In this document: positions 11,217 through 24,113 of the stretch, piece by piece
How the letters are laid out: each line of letters opens with the position of its first letter
How positions within the stretch are numbered: the stretch's first letter is position 1
Source of the DNA: Xenopus tropicalis
Taxonomy: Eukaryota > Chordata > Amphibia > Anura > Pipidae
Direction of reading: 5' to 3'
Assembly (NCBI RefSeq): GCF_000004195.4
Contig: NC_030678.2
Span: 32,154,201 to 32,218,200 of the forward strand
Length of the DNA stretch: 64,000 bases
Notes under the pieces: generated by a model
Databases searched by the model: none
What the model was told of the DNA's origin: nothing
Seen by the model: only the letters and a program-made list of their open reading frames with translations
Translations under genes and position numbers: made by a program

Positions 11217-11589
11217 TATATGTATATAAATAAGGGTATTAGAAGGCACTAGGCATTAGGAGATCCCAAGGTTGTAGGCCAAATGATTTATATAAATCGT
11301 GGAACTCTGATGTGACTTCTAAGAAATTAATTTTAAAGTAAGGGGGGATTGCCATTTATAGTACGTTTCCTGGGGTAGTCATGCTGTTGGTACATGACAG
11401 TGACAGACAAATAACATGAAAAAACGAATGCATTTGGAGACTTAAAATAACAGGGTTATTTCCTGCTTGAAATTCTACCTTAAAGTTTCTCAGTGCTCTG
11501 CTGTGTAATCTAAAGGGCATTTTCCTAAACACACTACCATATATAATTAGACCAAAAGTGAAAAAACAGGTTTGAGCAAAACTACTTAC

Positions 11590-11718
11590 CAGGAATACAT
11601 GGTCAAAAATCTCAGTTGGGCTGTCCATCTGTCCCAAGATGACAATCATCTCGTTGTCGATGAACTCTTTAAACTCCCTTAGGTTGCACACCATCTGCAT
11701 TTCCAGCTCTGTCCGAAT
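11590..11718 (-). CDS. ssh2: ssh2 exon 9: end of DEK-C-like domain
   Basis: Exactly 43 codons (residues 258-300), phase 0 at both ends. The acceptor is TTTCCTGCAG and the donor GTAAGT starts at 11589. IRTELEMQMVCNLREFKEFI is the second half of the DEK-C-like 'B' domain, which in Slingshots helps phospho-cofilin recognition and F-actin-stimulated activity. DNEMIVILGQMDSPTEIFDHVFL leads into the phosphatase domain. Confidence 0.97.
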
Positions 11719-12200
11719 CTGCAGGAAACAAAGTGTTAATTGCAACCTACGCATGCATGGATCATAGTATTAATACAGCAGGTAAAGGGGTGTGCATAAA
11801 GCACTGGGGGGAATATAATGGCTTTTTTTGCTTAGTAGAAAGTTATGACATTTATATCATAATGTAATCAATTTCTGTGTAGGCAATTTCGCTGATTAGG
11901 TGGATTAGGAAGAACTAAGTAACTTTCCACTCTTGTAAAAAGAAACTTTCGAATAGTTATAGAAAAAAAACAATATATATTTTTAACATTAGAACAGGGA
12001 TAAAGAATATGGTTGGGCTTTACTGGCATGATGAGAAGTTTTGGTCAGCAACAGCTTGAGGGCTACAGAGTAAATCAGTGGGAATATATTGGCGGCTAAG
12101 TCTTCGTTCTAATTAGTGCAATTACACATGTCAATTGGAAAATTGCTAAAATTTGAAATTCTCTATAGCGACCTAGCATTTCCATATGAACATATCTCAC
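11719..12200 (-). other. ssh2 intron 8 (482 bp)
   Basis: This is an AT-rich short intron. I see no repeat or conserved element beyond the splice sites. Confidence 0.8.
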
Positions 12201-12294
12201 CTCCTTGGATGTGATATTTTCCAGGTCTTTTTGCATCATGATTTCTCGTAGCTTACTTTTAATTAAGCGCTCTGTGCGTTCCCGCTCTGTTGGG
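12201..12294 (-). CDS. ssh2: ssh2 exon 8: start of DEK-C-like domain
   Basis: This exon encodes residues 227-257 (PTERERTERLIKSKLREIMM...ENITSKE) after completing Val226. The acceptor is GTTTTACAG ending at 12295 and the donor GTGAGA starts at 12200. It forms the first helices of the DEK-C-like domain, rich in Arg/Lys/Glu. It joins exon 9 in phase 0, giving SKE-IRTELEMQ as in mammalian SSH2. Confidence 0.97.
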
Positions 12295-12736
12295 CTGTAA
12301 AACAAAACATAATTACAGAGCTTAATGCACTGTATAGTCACGCTTGTTATCGCAGGCACAAGTGTTTGATGCCTGGCAGGCATACGCTTCCCACAGTAGA
12401 TTTGGATTGTCTAATGGCTGCCTACACTCATTCTCAAAAGAGCCCATCTGTCCTATACCTTTTCAGGCCTGGTATCAGCTCTCGCAGTCCATTTATGGTT
12501 TAGGAAAGAAGCGAAGCAGTAAAGGCATTCCACTCAGCTTGCTGCTTGGGGCCTTATCACCTACTGCAAAAATAGCCCAACTGATCATCAGGGGAAAGTG
12601 ACTCTACACAGCTATCATTTCATAATTCTACTCACCAGTGAAACTACAGAAACATGCAGACTAGGAAATCTGCAGGTACTAGCCTCCTGTGAATACAAGA
12701 ATTCTATTTACCCTTGCATACTGAGGGGGAACTTAC
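12295..12736 (-). other. ssh2 intron 7 (442 bp)
   Basis: A short intron without recognisable repeats. Confidence 0.8.
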
Positions 12737-12931
12737 ACATCAGTGAACAGCACTGGGGAATCGGAGCGGTGTGACTGCACATCTTGCATAGCATTCCATT
12801 CATTGATTGAGCACTGATCAGAGTTGATGTGACTCTCATAGTAACTGACCCAGGTTAGAAAGAGACTGCCAGGGTAGTAGTTATTGATGCGGGCTATCTC
12901 ACAGGCTTTGTGCAAACTCTGCAAGGCAGAC
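12737..12931 (-). CDS. ssh2: ssh2 exon 7: SSH N-terminal domain, largest part
   Basis: A 195-bp exon encodes residues 162-225 with split codons at both ends. The acceptor is a polypyrimidine tract plus TCTCCAG ending at 12932; the donor is GTAAGT. The sequence SALQSLHKACEIARINNYYP, then a Gly-Ser-Leu-Phe run and TWVSYYESHINSDQCSINEW, is specific for SSH2 among paralogues. The segment closes the conserved N-terminal 'A' domain, which takes part in substrate and actin engagement. Confidence 0.97.
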
Positions 12932-13065
12932 CTGGAGAAGAAAAAAAAAAAAGACGGGAGATTAGGATTACATTTCAGATCAGAGAGTTTCGGGGCAGGG
13001 TTTAATGATTGAAAATCATTAAGAAATCAAGTTACCTTAATGTACAAAAATGTACAGTTACTCAC
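12932..13065 (-). other. ssh2 intron 6 (134 bp)
   Basis: This is the shortest intron of the gene. Its 3' end, read on the minus strand, carries a long T-rich tract directly before exon 7. Confidence 0.9.
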
Positions 13066-13131
13066 CACATGGCTTGAACAGACACAGGCTTGAAGATGTG
13101 AACTCTGTTGTCTGTGGAAACGCTGAACCCT
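13066..13131 (-). CDS. ssh2: ssh2 exon 6
   Basis: This exon encodes Gly140 to Met160 (GFSVSTDNRVHIFKPVSVQA + M) with split Gly139 and Trp161. The acceptor is ATCTTTACAG and the donor GTGAGT. It is invariant in the Slingshot N-terminal domain. Confidence 0.96.
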
Positions 13132-14081
<950 letters not shown>

Positions 14082-14150
14082 CCGTCTCCATCCAGATGTA
14101 TAAGCGTGTCACTCCAGAGAGGAAGCACAAGGCCCATGGTGCACATACTG
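14082..14150 (-). CDS. ssh2: ssh2 exon 5
   Basis: A 69-bp exon encodes residues 117-138 (SMCTMGLVLPLWSDTLIHLD + GD) with split Ser116 and Gly139. The acceptor is TATTTTATAG and the donor GTAAAT. This is the GLVLPLWSDT core of the SSH N-terminal domain; the second residue is Met where mammals have Thr. Confidence 0.96.
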
Positions 14151-14925
14151 CTATAAAATAAGAACAGAAGGTACAAAATTAACATTCAGATGCATTTTAT
14201 GGCATACATAATTACAGCCTGGCCATTAATAATTTCAACTAGATAGCTCATGTATGTCTGCAAGTGCAGTTGGGGGTCCCCGCAGTTACCTCAGTTCTTT
14301 AAAGGTACTTTAGTCAAAATGCAATTCTTGTTCTTTTGTAGATGCTCAGTCTTACCTGCTTTCCATTCTGAATTGTGCACTGCTGCACCTGTTAATGCAA
14401 GGGAGCCCTGAAGCTACTGCCATCTCCTGACCAGGCGGTAACTACAGGGTTCCTTTCACACCCAGCGTCAATAGACGCAGCACACTTGTCACAGATGTCA
14501 CTCAAACACTGAACACAGAAATGACAGCAGAATGTCAAATGTGCAACTACATGCATGCAGAGTTTTGGTAGTCTTGACAAATCGTACCATTTGCAGTAGG
14601 TGCAAACGATCCCACAATACACGTTTCTTTGCCCAGTTTGTCCACCCAGGTGCCCATGCAGACACATAGTGAAAATACCACATAAAATGAGGTATCAGGC
14701 TGATCAGGAAGGCTGTTATTTTGGTCTCATACACAGGCCAATAAGCTTCCTGGATGCAGCAGCTTAGGGGGTTGTGAGAAATGCACTCTTTAGTTGTATA
14801 AGAAATATCTAAGAGTGCAAATAATTATGCTTTTAGACTTATCACTAATAGACCAGTAAATATTGGCCAGATAGCTAGTTTTGAAAAAACCATTAGGCCA
14901 GGAACGCATTGGCACAGCCCAGTTT

Positions 14926-15150
14926 TAAGGTGGCCACACACGTGATGGATCCGCCACACATCGTCAGGGCTGAAACAGCAGATGAGGAGGTAGAAACAAT
15001 AGGATTTCTACCTCCTTCTGCCGATTCAGCCCTGACGGCAGATTTTGTTCAGGCGCCTTCTATGACTCGTTGACATGCCATACACGCACTGAATATCGTA
15101 CGAAACGAGGTTTCGTATGATAGTATCGGCACGTGTATGACCAGCTTTAG
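14926..15150. mobile_element. GGCCATACACG-family MITE
   Basis: It begins TAAGGTGGCCACACACG and ends CGTGTATGACCAGCTTTA, an inverted pair. The middle has a second palindrome (GAGGTAGAAACAATAGGATTTCTACCTC). This is one of at least a dozen copies in the window. The superfamily cannot be fixed from this copy alone. Confidence 0.75.
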
Positions 15151-15366
15151 GCTGCGTGGCTGGCCAGATCAGGCAAAGATCCACATGTTCGAGAAGATTG
15201 CCCCCACCCATTACTGGAATAGAAAACAAGGGTTTATTAGGTGCCCAGGTGTTAGTGGTGCCTGCACATTCTGAGGGTAAGAACAAGAGAGTTTTTATGC
15301 TCTCTCAATTCCCTTATATCGCAGGAGACAAAAGATCCAAAATATCTGTACATCTACGTGAATTGT

Positions 15367-15828
15367 CAGGTTCCCACTAAAAATATCCCCCCACACCAAA
15401 AGGTACATTAGGAAAACCTTTCTGTTTCCATAAACTCATCACACATTCACAGCTTAGAAGCCCTTGATACTGACTTCTTCAGGGTGTTCAACATAATGAA
15501 GTCTGGTGCTTTTTCCAGACAATTACACAGGTCCACAATTTTACCTTCAGCGACTGCTGGGAATCATAATGGAAGGGTATTGTCAGACATTGTGCTGCCT
15601 GCATGGTAGGCAACAAAATGTCCTGTAAACTCCTACCCAAAATCCTGATGGTTCACTCAGTGTCAAGAAGAAAAGAAGCACTGGACTTCATTGTGTTGCA
15701 ACAGTCTGAGTGACCTGAAGAAGTCATTAGCAGGAGCGTCTATGTTGTGAATGTGATGAGTTTATGGAAACAGACAAGGTTTTCCAAGGCACCTCGTGGT
15801 GTGAGGGATATTTTTAGTGAAAACTGAT
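15367..15828. mobile_element. Element with about 145-bp terminal inverted repeats
   Basis: The left arm (CACTAAAAATATCC... CATAAACTCATCACA ... GACTTCTTCAGG ... AATGAAGTC) recurs inverted on the right (GACTTCATTGTG ... CCTGAAGAAGTC ... TGTGATGAGTTTATGG ... GGATATTTTTAGTG). The arms cover most of the element and the centre has no coding frame. It is a non-autonomous DNA transposon or foldback-like element of unknown family. Confidence 0.75.
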
Positions 15829-16500
15829 TAAGGAAGCCTAGCAACCCATCAAGAAACTTGTCCTAAATATTGACTGCCATAAGCTCAGGAAACTTGACCT
15901 GCAAATCTAAAAAAAGCTCAGCTTCTTTGTGAATTTCTCCTTTCCTTTCTGTTAGCTTAAGGAATCTGTCACCATAGATAATCTATAGAAAGGCCACATG
16001 GCACCAACTCAAAGTAAATTGTCATGAATGATATATTCTCCCATTCTTTTATCTAACAGAAATACAAAAGTAGAAGTGCACAGAGTAACACCTCTATATT
16101 TATAGGAGCCTTTCAATCAGTGCCTATAACCTCTTGTTCTCAAACTATTGCCCAACCACAGCATGACCGGCATGCCAAAGGCTACCTTTTAGTGGAGAAC
16201 CACATATAGATCATAGCTAATGAGAATGTTTCAGGCAAGTAATATGAAAGTGTCTGGTAATCTACTGTATTATCTTGTAGGTGGGATAGGTGGTGCAGTA
16301 GTAAGAGTTCAATAAAATATGGAAGGTGGCAAGGGTGCCTGAACTTTGGGAGCTTTTTAGACACAACCTATCATGCCCTACGCCACTCAGGGTGGGTATA
16401 TAAATACAGGGGACTCCCTAAAAATACCGGTGGGCTGCAATGTTTCCATCTTTCCTACAAACAAGAAAGTGGATGCAAACATCACATGCTCAGGACATAC

Positions 16501-16622
16501 CTGTCATTACTGGCAAAATCCATCCCCAGGACAATGCTCTCCTCCGTGTCCTGCCTTCCATTGGTTGAAACGACAACCATATATCGTGTGCGGTTTTGAT
16601 ATGTACTTTCCAACTTTACGGC
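16501..16622 (-). CDS. ssh2: ssh2 exon 4
   Basis: A 122-bp exon encodes residues 76-115 (AVKLESTYQNRTRYMVVVST ... SIVLGMDFASND) plus AG of Ser116. The acceptor is TTTCTCTTAG ending at 16623 and the donor GTATGT starts at 16500. The RYMVVVS..GRQDTEES stretch is the hallmark of the Slingshot N-terminal domain. Small differences from mammals: AVK for AVR and DFAS for DFSS. Confidence 0.97.
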
Positions 16623-17419
16623 CTAAGAGAAATAAATACATATTATGAAGCATGTTCTATAATGCAGGAAAAAAAACAGATTTAGAACATTAGATACAGC
16701 AAGCTAAAGATTTCTATGTCCCGATACATTATACATTTTCTGCAAGAATTGTGAGATGTGACACAGACTCTAAACCCAACCTGTTACATTATAAACCAGA
16801 AAACTAACACTGTACATTATATTCTCCACAATAGAAATGTGTCAGCACCACCCTCTATAACACAATTAGGGTTACGCCATAAAAACGTGTACTTGGCAAC
16901 CATGTGTAGCTATTTCTACAAGACATATTAACAAAGAACAAGCATGTTTAGGCCAGCTTATAGGCAGTGTATTTTATTCTGAAAAATGAAATACATAGGA
17001 AGCGCTACAACATAGTTTTCAATTGCTCATAGCTACCATGGAAACACTTTACTTCACTAGTTAAAAAAAAAAACCATAAACCTAACATTTTAGGAGCCAA
17101 TCAGCAGAACAATGGGAAGGGAGCACGATAGCAGCTCCCTACACCTGTGTTGCTAAAAGTGGCAGATATCAGAATAGCACTCAATTGAAAATAATCCAAG
17201 TCTTGCTCATGACTCCTCCAGTTACACTGAGCACAATAGCCTCTTTGAATAGACTCAATGCACTGGGATGGCTGCCTACACACCATATACATATAGCACA
17301 ATTTACAGTGATCATACATTAATAACAATTCCCTGTCCCAATGAATATTATAATCTATGCCACTATCATATTCACACACAGTAGGGTCAGTTTCACCAGA
17401 AGCCAACAATGCTGCCTAT

Positions 17420-17580
17420 GTGTTTTGGTGTGCGTGAAGAAACCCTAGAAGCCAGAGGAAACCCATGCAGACAGATACATTAGAAAAACATACCACGGAG
17501 AAAGTGCCCAGGTTGGAATTGAACCTTGTACCCCATTACTGCGAGGCAGCAGTGCTAACCACTGCAGCCATATTACCTTA
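17420..17580 (-). repeat. SINE/LINE-tail repeat, inverted orientation
   Basis: It contains the widespread vertebrate repeat block AGGTTGGAATTGAACC ... GAGGCAGCAGTGCTAACCAC, the inverse of the 'gttagcactgctgcctcgcag' block of this family. It is related in opposite orientation to 18698-18915. Confidence 0.6.
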
Positions 17581-18697
17581 GACTTACAGACAAACTACAG
17601 CCCAAATATTTATGCAGGGGATTAACTCTGTGACAATGGCTAATCTTTAGATGGTTTGCCTTTGACACCAGCCATGACAACACTTTGTGCAGGCTACGGC
17701 CCGCATATCATCTCTACATTAACAATTGTTGAGCAGAGCCGGATTAAAGGGTTGTGGATCTGTGGGTAACAATGAGAAAAACAGTCCCTAGCTAAGCAGA
17801 ATTTTGTTACATGCAGCATCTAAAAAAGCTTTATTTCTCCCACCCTTCCTTAAGTTAAGGAGCCCAAAAACAAGGTCATAAACGTGTGTAGTGCATGGTT
17901 AACAGTAACAGTCACACAGAAGGGCCATGCTTTGATGGTACAATCTTCTAATGAGTCTCTCTCTGAAGTGCATGTAATTGTCTCCAGCTATTACAGTAAA
18001 ACTGCCAGACAAAAGTTAAGTCTATGAAATGGGGACAGTACTTATCTTGAGCAATTACTCCTACAAAACCTTTCGCTGACAGCTCCCATATAATAAACAG
18101 TAGCCCTGGGTATCTGGTAAACAGTCTGACTGAATGCATAGTGATCCCATAACCAGATCTGTGGTTCTAGCATACTCAGATATGCACTAGCATCTGGTCG
18201 ATGATCAGATAATCTGATTGCCCTGTAAGAATACAGTATTCTCTCTAACTGCCAATTTATTGAGTTCTTTCAGGTAATAAAAAAAAGAACAAGGGGTTCT
18301 ACCATTGCTGGAAAAGGATTTCTTCACTGTCGCAGCAAGCAGATAAATCCATTGTTATGATTTATCACTTGTGTTTCTGCTTAGCCCCTCTCCTATTTAT
18401 ATTCCAGTTTGCAATTCAAAGCATTATCAAGAAGGACCCTCAGAACCAGATAAGAGAACAGCTTGACTTTTAAACTGGAGAGCAAACACAAAAATAATTT
18501 AGAACTGATAGGAGAAAAAGACCAATTACAAAATATAAATAGTTAATTCTGAATATAAACTGGCCCCTTTCTTCCTTTGCCCATATTTTTGCTCCTGAAG
18601 GATGGTCACTTATATAACTGTTTCTGATTTAATAATTTTGTATTTTATTTCTAGATAGTCTGAATCACAGCAGTGGTGTCCTGAGATTGATTCAGGC

Positions 18698-18915
18698 CTG
18701 GGCACTATCTGCAGGGAGTTTGTATGTTCTTCCCATATCTGTGTGGGTTTCCTCCAGTTTCTTTCCACACTTCAAAAACATACAGGCAGGTTAACTGGAT
18801 CCTCTTAAAAACTGACCCCACTGTGTGTGAGAATGTGGGACTGTAAGTTGTTAGTGGGGCAGGAAGGTTCTGAGGTAAATTATATATAATCTCTAAAGCA
18901 CTGTGGACTATGTTG
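18698..18915 (+). repeat. SINE/LINE-tail repeat
   Basis: The run GGAGTTTGTATGTTCTTCCC, GTGTGGGTTTCCTCC, CAAAAACATACAGGCAGGTTAACTGG, then TCTCTAAAGCACTGTGGA.TATGTTG...TATAAA, is a familiar tail shared by many fish and frog repeats. The same kind of tail recurs in fragments at 41203-41372, 31487-31565 and 63040-63145. Confidence 0.65.
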
Positions 18916-19054
18916 CCACTTTATAAACAGAAAAATAGTTTTACTCCCTTAGAACTTTTGCTTTGGGTCAAGTTCTTGTACCAGTTGCCAAAAGACAGTG
19001 CTGTGAGGCATCACATCCTGATTTCTCACTCATATGAGCTGAGCACTCCTTTGG

Positions 19055-19210
19055 CTGGTAAAGTGAACTTTAGCAAGAGCGCCAGGGGTTGTATGTCCCT
19101 TGCATGCAGTTTCATGTGACCTGGGTACCTCTTTGGCCGAGAAGAACACAGGACGCGAACTTTAAAAAGAAAGCAAGAGATTGTATAACCCTAGCATGCA
19201 GCTACAGCTT
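19055..19210. repeat. Diverged direct repeat
   Basis: The stretch GAACTTTAGCAAGAGCGCCAGGGGTTGTATG...TTGCATGCAG at about 19067-19110 is echoed by GAACTTTAAAAAGAAAGCAAGAGATTGTAT...TAGCATGCAG at 19158-19202. It is an old local duplication or part of an unnamed repeat. Confidence 0.5.
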
Positions 19211-19872
19211 CCCTGTAACTAGGCAATGCTTACATTCCTCTTCCTTTACAGTTCACAAGCTAGCAGGGTTTACAAAGCAAGCACAAGGCACGGATGTGCG
19301 CTATTGACAGGAAAATGCAGCTTCCTGCAGAGAGTGCTATATCAAAGAGAACATCTGTGTAGCTGCTCGGGACACCACAGGGATTACAGCCCATTGTGTT
19401 GCTACGGTTAAAGCAAGGCATCAGCTGGCTCAGCTGGAGTGTGCCCAGTCAGGGCTGACACTGCAAGAACTACAGAATTCTGTGCCGTGCCAAGTGCTCG
19501 GGAAATGGTGCGGCGCTGGCGTGTGTTTCCAAGAAGCTGTCTTGCATCACTTGCAGGCTGACAAAGGGAAGTGAGCAAGAATAAAGCATTAGTGAGATGA
19601 AGATCAAAGGCATCCATGGGTAAAATAGGGTGAGTCTGAGCCAAGCAGAAATGACAGCCAAACACAAGTGAAGAGTGAGCACCTTCCCATTGCACCGCTC
19701 ACCCCAAAGCTTACCTGCAGCAATAATTAAAATTTCAAGCATGAACATATTCCACACTTCTGTGAATCAATAGGAGAAGCTAACTGGCGTCAGAGGGACA
19801 ACTGGTGCACATAGTCAGTACAGGCTTTGGGCGCCCAGGTGCTCAGTACTGCGCCTATTTGGCTGGAACATG

Positions 19873-20000
19873 CAGGCCTGAACTGGGATTAACATGGTAC
19901 TTCAAGTACACAGAGGTCCAATAAATAGTGACTTTCTATGGCACCTTACAGCAGCCCCACTGGCATTTGCCAGAATCCACAGATTGCCAGTCCGGGCCTG
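19873..20000. mobile_element. Short CAGGCC-type hAT-like element
   Basis: A 128-bp copy starts CAGGCCTGAACTGGGATT and ends ATTGCCAGTCCGGGCCTG, an inverted pair. Flanking 8-mers GGAACATG and GTAACAAG match at six of eight, as an old target duplication would. Relatives are at 48126, 58108 and, inverted, 60300. Confidence 0.7.
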
Positions 20001-21333
20001 GTAACAAGGTAATGACAGTAAAAGGGAGTAGTTTACTATGGTACATTACATAAAACCATCTTTTCAAATTCTCCAAATCTCTGTTTCTTGGATAATTCGA
20101 ACTGGCAAGCACAAAGCGGGTCATCAGAATCCTCCGCTGGGGCAGTAACACTAAGCAAAGCTGTTGCATGGGCATCCCTAGCATATCAGTGGCTCTTGCT
20201 CTTCTTTGCACTGAGAATTTCTGACTTCAGGGGATTCACTGCTGCCTGGGACCCCACAACAAACCAAACAGCTAATCCAAATAAATGCATTAAACTAGGG
20301 TTCCAGCTGTCATTGTCTGAAGTAAACAGGCTCACATTCACAGTATATCTGTTTGGTTCCACCATAAGTTGGAATTTTGCATGGAAAGGCATTTGAGCAT
20401 TCCTCCAGACATGTGAGCAGTTGGCCAGGAAAAACACAGGGCCACTTTTTAGTTTTGCATGCAAAGTTGCCCCTTTAGCATTTTTGTGCCATTGAGCCTT
20501 CCATTCTGAATGGGCAAAAGACTGAAATATTATAATATAAGCGCTGTCCTACTGAAGGCCTGCTAGCCACATGTGACCCTTCCTAGAGTCTTTCTGTAGC
20601 AAATGCCAACACAGACAGTGGGTTGGGTAAATGCAGACCAGTGTATGCATGACCCCACAGGTCACTGGCCAATTTGCCCCAGCACGAGTATAAAGCCCTA
20701 GAATCTGGCCTTGTGGCAGTCCAACGAAAGTCTGGAGCATAGCATGAAGCCATGCCACATGTACCTGAGTTACAATGGCAGACAGCACTCCCCCATACTG
20801 CATAACATAGCAAGAAAGGAATGACATCTGTTTCGCAACACTCCTTGGCCCAACAGCTCCAGCTGAAAATATGCCTTTCTCCTTATTTACCCTGAACACA
20901 AAAGGGGAATTACTGGAACAATGAACTCAATTTAGCACAACGGCTATGATTTGAATTAATCTGCAGTTTTAGTAGGAAATTTCCCAGCACAAGCGCAACT
21001 GTGCAGAAGCATCACTATGAAATAAATGGAGTTATAACATATAAATCCAGGTTTAATAAATAGTTTATGGCTCTGGATCATGTCTAAAGCTCCCAGGATG
21101 ATCAACAAGTAAGTTGCATTCTTTTTTTTTTTAAAAAAATAAAAATGGTTATTCTCCACCAAACCCTCCACGTGAAAAGCTCAGGCTGTGGCCACTGACT
21201 TGCATGAGTCGAAAGTGAAAAACCCTGTAAAGCTTTTAGCCACAAAAAATGAAGAAAAACCTTAACAATGTAATCTGACTGAATAATGATGAGATGATCT
21301 TTAGTGCTAAAATACAAGCTCATCACTTTAGAT

Positions 21334-21626
21334 GAGGGGTCCCCAACCTTTTTTTACCCGTAACATTTAAGTATAAAAAAGTTGGGGAGCAACACAGGCA
21401 TGAACAAAGTTTCTAGGGGGTGACCAGTAAGGGCTGTGATTGGTTATTTGGTAGGCCAAATACTGGCGCAATACGGGAGGCTCTGTTTGGCAGTACACAT
21501 GGTCTCCAGAACATGCCTTAAAGTAAGAAATTAAAAAAAAAGCACCAGCTTTGAGGCCACTGGGTGCAACATCAAAGGGGTTGGAGAGCAACATGTTGCT
21601 CACGAGCCACTGATTGGGGATCACTG
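21334..21626. mobile_element. hAT-like non-autonomous element with 8-bp TSD
   Basis: A 293-bp element starts (G)AGGGGTCCCCAACC and ends TGATTGGGGATCACTG. It is flanked by a perfect 8-bp duplication CTTTAGAT (21326-21333 and 21627-21634). There is no open frame. The 8-bp duplication and CAGGGGTCCCC-like ends fit the hAT superfamily. Confidence 0.88.
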
Positions 21627-22474
21627 CTTTAGATACAGAATGACAATGTCCCCAGTATGTATAGCATCTTAGCCACCAAATGGCATTGAGGCTGTTCTGT
21701 CACATCATATTCTGTATGAACACACTAAAAACCATTATTGAAAGCCATCTATACAGAATCCACAGAGGCTAAAAAATGCAGTTTCAAACAAAAGACGTTA
21801 AGTCTTGAGCAACAAAGTGCCTTTTGATTAGCAAGAAGTGTTCTAAGTAACCAACACAATACAGGCACTGATCTCAGAAAAATGACTGAAGTAATGAAAT
21901 ATTCACTTGTCAGACAAACAGCTGAAGGAATCACAGATAACAAAGAAAGTAGGGCGGTATAAAATATGTCAGCACATTAAAAAGAAAAGCAGTATTTAGG
22001 ATTGGGTCATATGATTCTGATATGATCATGTGATAGCAAAGCAAGGTTGCCCAGTCACTAACTACTTGTGGCTGCTATAGGTCAGCAAAAAGCTGGGAGG
22101 GTTGCAAGTTGGACATCAGGGTCTGAACCATACTGATTAACACTCCTACAGAGAGAGCTGCATTCACAATACAAAAATGATTTGACTTGGCTGGACCTGT
22201 TTTTAAGATGCTCTCAGCAGAACCAAAGGAGCTGAAAAGGTGGCTGAAAGTGCTAGTTCCCACTGGGGACATATAGAATTTAAGTGCATGGGAGGCTAAA
22301 GGGGGTAGGGTTTGGTGACCCTCTGCCTGACTATGGCACAGAATACTTAAAGATGAACTCACAGGAGCTTATCTTCAGTTTTCTAAGGTTGGTTAAATTG
22401 GGCAATTTAACCAAACTGGCCTGCATTCTGCCTTTGTTTGAAACCAGTATTTTGGTAGCCAAAAGGATCCCTCA

Positions 22475-22656
22475 GGGTGAAGACACATGGAGCTACTTAG
22501 TAGCTATTTGTCACGGCTAATGCCAGAAAACACCTTGCCATAGACAATACTGAGAATTGCCTCTGCTAAAACACAAGTATCAGTAAATGATCAGCACTGT
22601 CCGTTTCTGTAGCCATGACAAGTAGCTGCTACTAGTAGCTCTGTGTGTCTTCACCC
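22475..22656. mobile_element. Harbinger-like MITE, GGGTGAAGACACA type
   Basis: A 182-bp element begins GGGTGAAGACACATGGAGCT and ends AGCTCTGTGTGTCTTCACCC, flanked by TCA on both sides (22472-22474, 22657-22659). Copies at 36806-36978 and 39314-39500 have the same ends; the 36806 copy is flanked by TAA. The 3-bp duplications suggest PIF/Harbinger, though TCA departs from the usual TWA. Confidence 0.8.
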
Positions 22657-23808
22657 TCATTGGCCAGCGTGGCTTTCCATGGGTTGTAAACCAAGTGCCC
22701 ATTTATCCATCAATTCTGGCATTAGGTGGAACACTTGAACCTACCCTGCATTGCACAATGGTGCATTTTACCGCACCCCTCCCAAAAGAGTAACCAGGGT
22801 TGTTTAACAACAGCACATTTATCTGCTTATCTCTGGGGCAGCCGAGTATACATTTGTAACTTTTTACTGTTGCGGAGTAAAATATGAGCGAATGAAAGGC
22901 AGTGTTTATGATTGCAGACAGAACGCTCATGCTGAATGTTATCTGGTTTGGATACTGGAGATACTGCTACTGGGTGCGGCTTTGGGAGCCTGTGTGAAGC
23001 TCTTGTTCCCCAGCAGCTTCTGAATGGCCTTGGGAAGCGTCAGATGTTCCAATGAGCTCCATCACGTGACAGCGAAAGTTCAAATGATAGCCTACATGGA
23101 AAATAGCAAAGAGATCTACATGCCCTTTGGGCATATACAACAATATTGTCCTTTACGGAGAGCAAAATAGAAATGAAACAGAATGAGTTTAAGAATTACA
23201 AAGTAATACAAGGCTTGCAGTAAAACAAAAATCCATCGACACCTTTCAGGAATGATAAAACTGCAGAAGTAACACACATAAATAGACACAGACCTAGAAG
23301 AAATTTAGTCTACTTTCTGATCTAAATCAGAACCAATGCAAACAGAAAGCCACTTGCCTCTGCACTTTCAACTTCCTGTTGTGACTAAACGGGGGAGGGG
23401 GGGGACATTTTCCAGAACAGGAAGTAAAAACAGACAAATGTAATATGCAAATAGTGATACTGCCCCATGACAAAGCAGAAGGAGCACAATCATGCCAGCC
23501 CACAGGAAACCAGATCTGATATGCTGAATAATTGGTCGGGAAAAATACTAAAGGAAACAAGATACCAGATGGTTCATATTGAATTTATTTTCAGCATACA
23601 CACACTTAAAACCTTCACAGGGACACAGGGTCGCAAGCGGTTAATTTTTTAATGACAACTAGATAGTTGGATAAATGTTACCTTATTAGCCATAGCAATA
23701 TTATACAAGTTGCTCTACCCAGCAGCACAAAGGCCAGTGGCACACACCAGTTTCCGGCTGGCATATCTACGGACATGGGGGCAAGGTGCAAAAATGCATA
23801 GTTTAGCG

Positions 23809-24113
23809 CAGGGATCCCCAACCTTTTATACCCGTGAGCCACATTTAGATGGAAAAAGTGTTAGGGGGTAACACAAGCATGAAAAAGGTTCCTGGGGGTG
23901 CCAATAAGAGCTATAATTGGCTACTTAATAGCCCCTATGTGGACTGGCAGCCTACAGAAGGCTCTGTTTGGCATTATACTTGCTTTTATGCAAGCAAAAC
24001 TTGCCTCCTTACCAGAAATTCAAAATAAGCCCCTGCTTTGAGGCCACTGGGAGCAACATCCAAGGAGTTGGTGATCAACATGTTACTCCTGAGCCACTGG
24101 TTGGGGAACACTG
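23809..24113. mobile_element. hAT-like non-autonomous element with perfect TSD
   Basis: A 305-bp copy starts CAGGGATCCCCAACC and ends GGTTGGGGAACACTG. It is flanked by GTTTAGCG on both sides (23801-23808, 24114-24121). It is the best-bounded member of the family also seen at 10383, 21334, 41383 and 49003. Confidence 0.92.

Larger units (their letters stand above)
8004..11589 (-). other. ssh2 intron 9 (3.6 kb)
   Basis: The intron holds a diverged repeat at about 8805-8935, a hAT-like copy at 10383-10636, a Tc1-type MITE at 10646-10974 and a perfect 45-bp inverted repeat at 11115-11216. In 9000-10380 I see nothing I can name. Confidence 0.75.
14151..16500 (-). other. ssh2 intron 4 (2.35 kb)
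   Basis: It holds a GGCCATACACG-type MITE (14926-15150) and a long-terminal-inverted-repeat element (about 15367-15828). In 14160-14920 and 15830-16500 I see no gene or clear repeat. Confidence 0.8.

Noticed and set aside
20186..20899. Several overlapping frames suggesting a small gene in ssh2 intron 3
   Set aside because: The frames overlap on both strands without a coding bias I can see and have no family signature.
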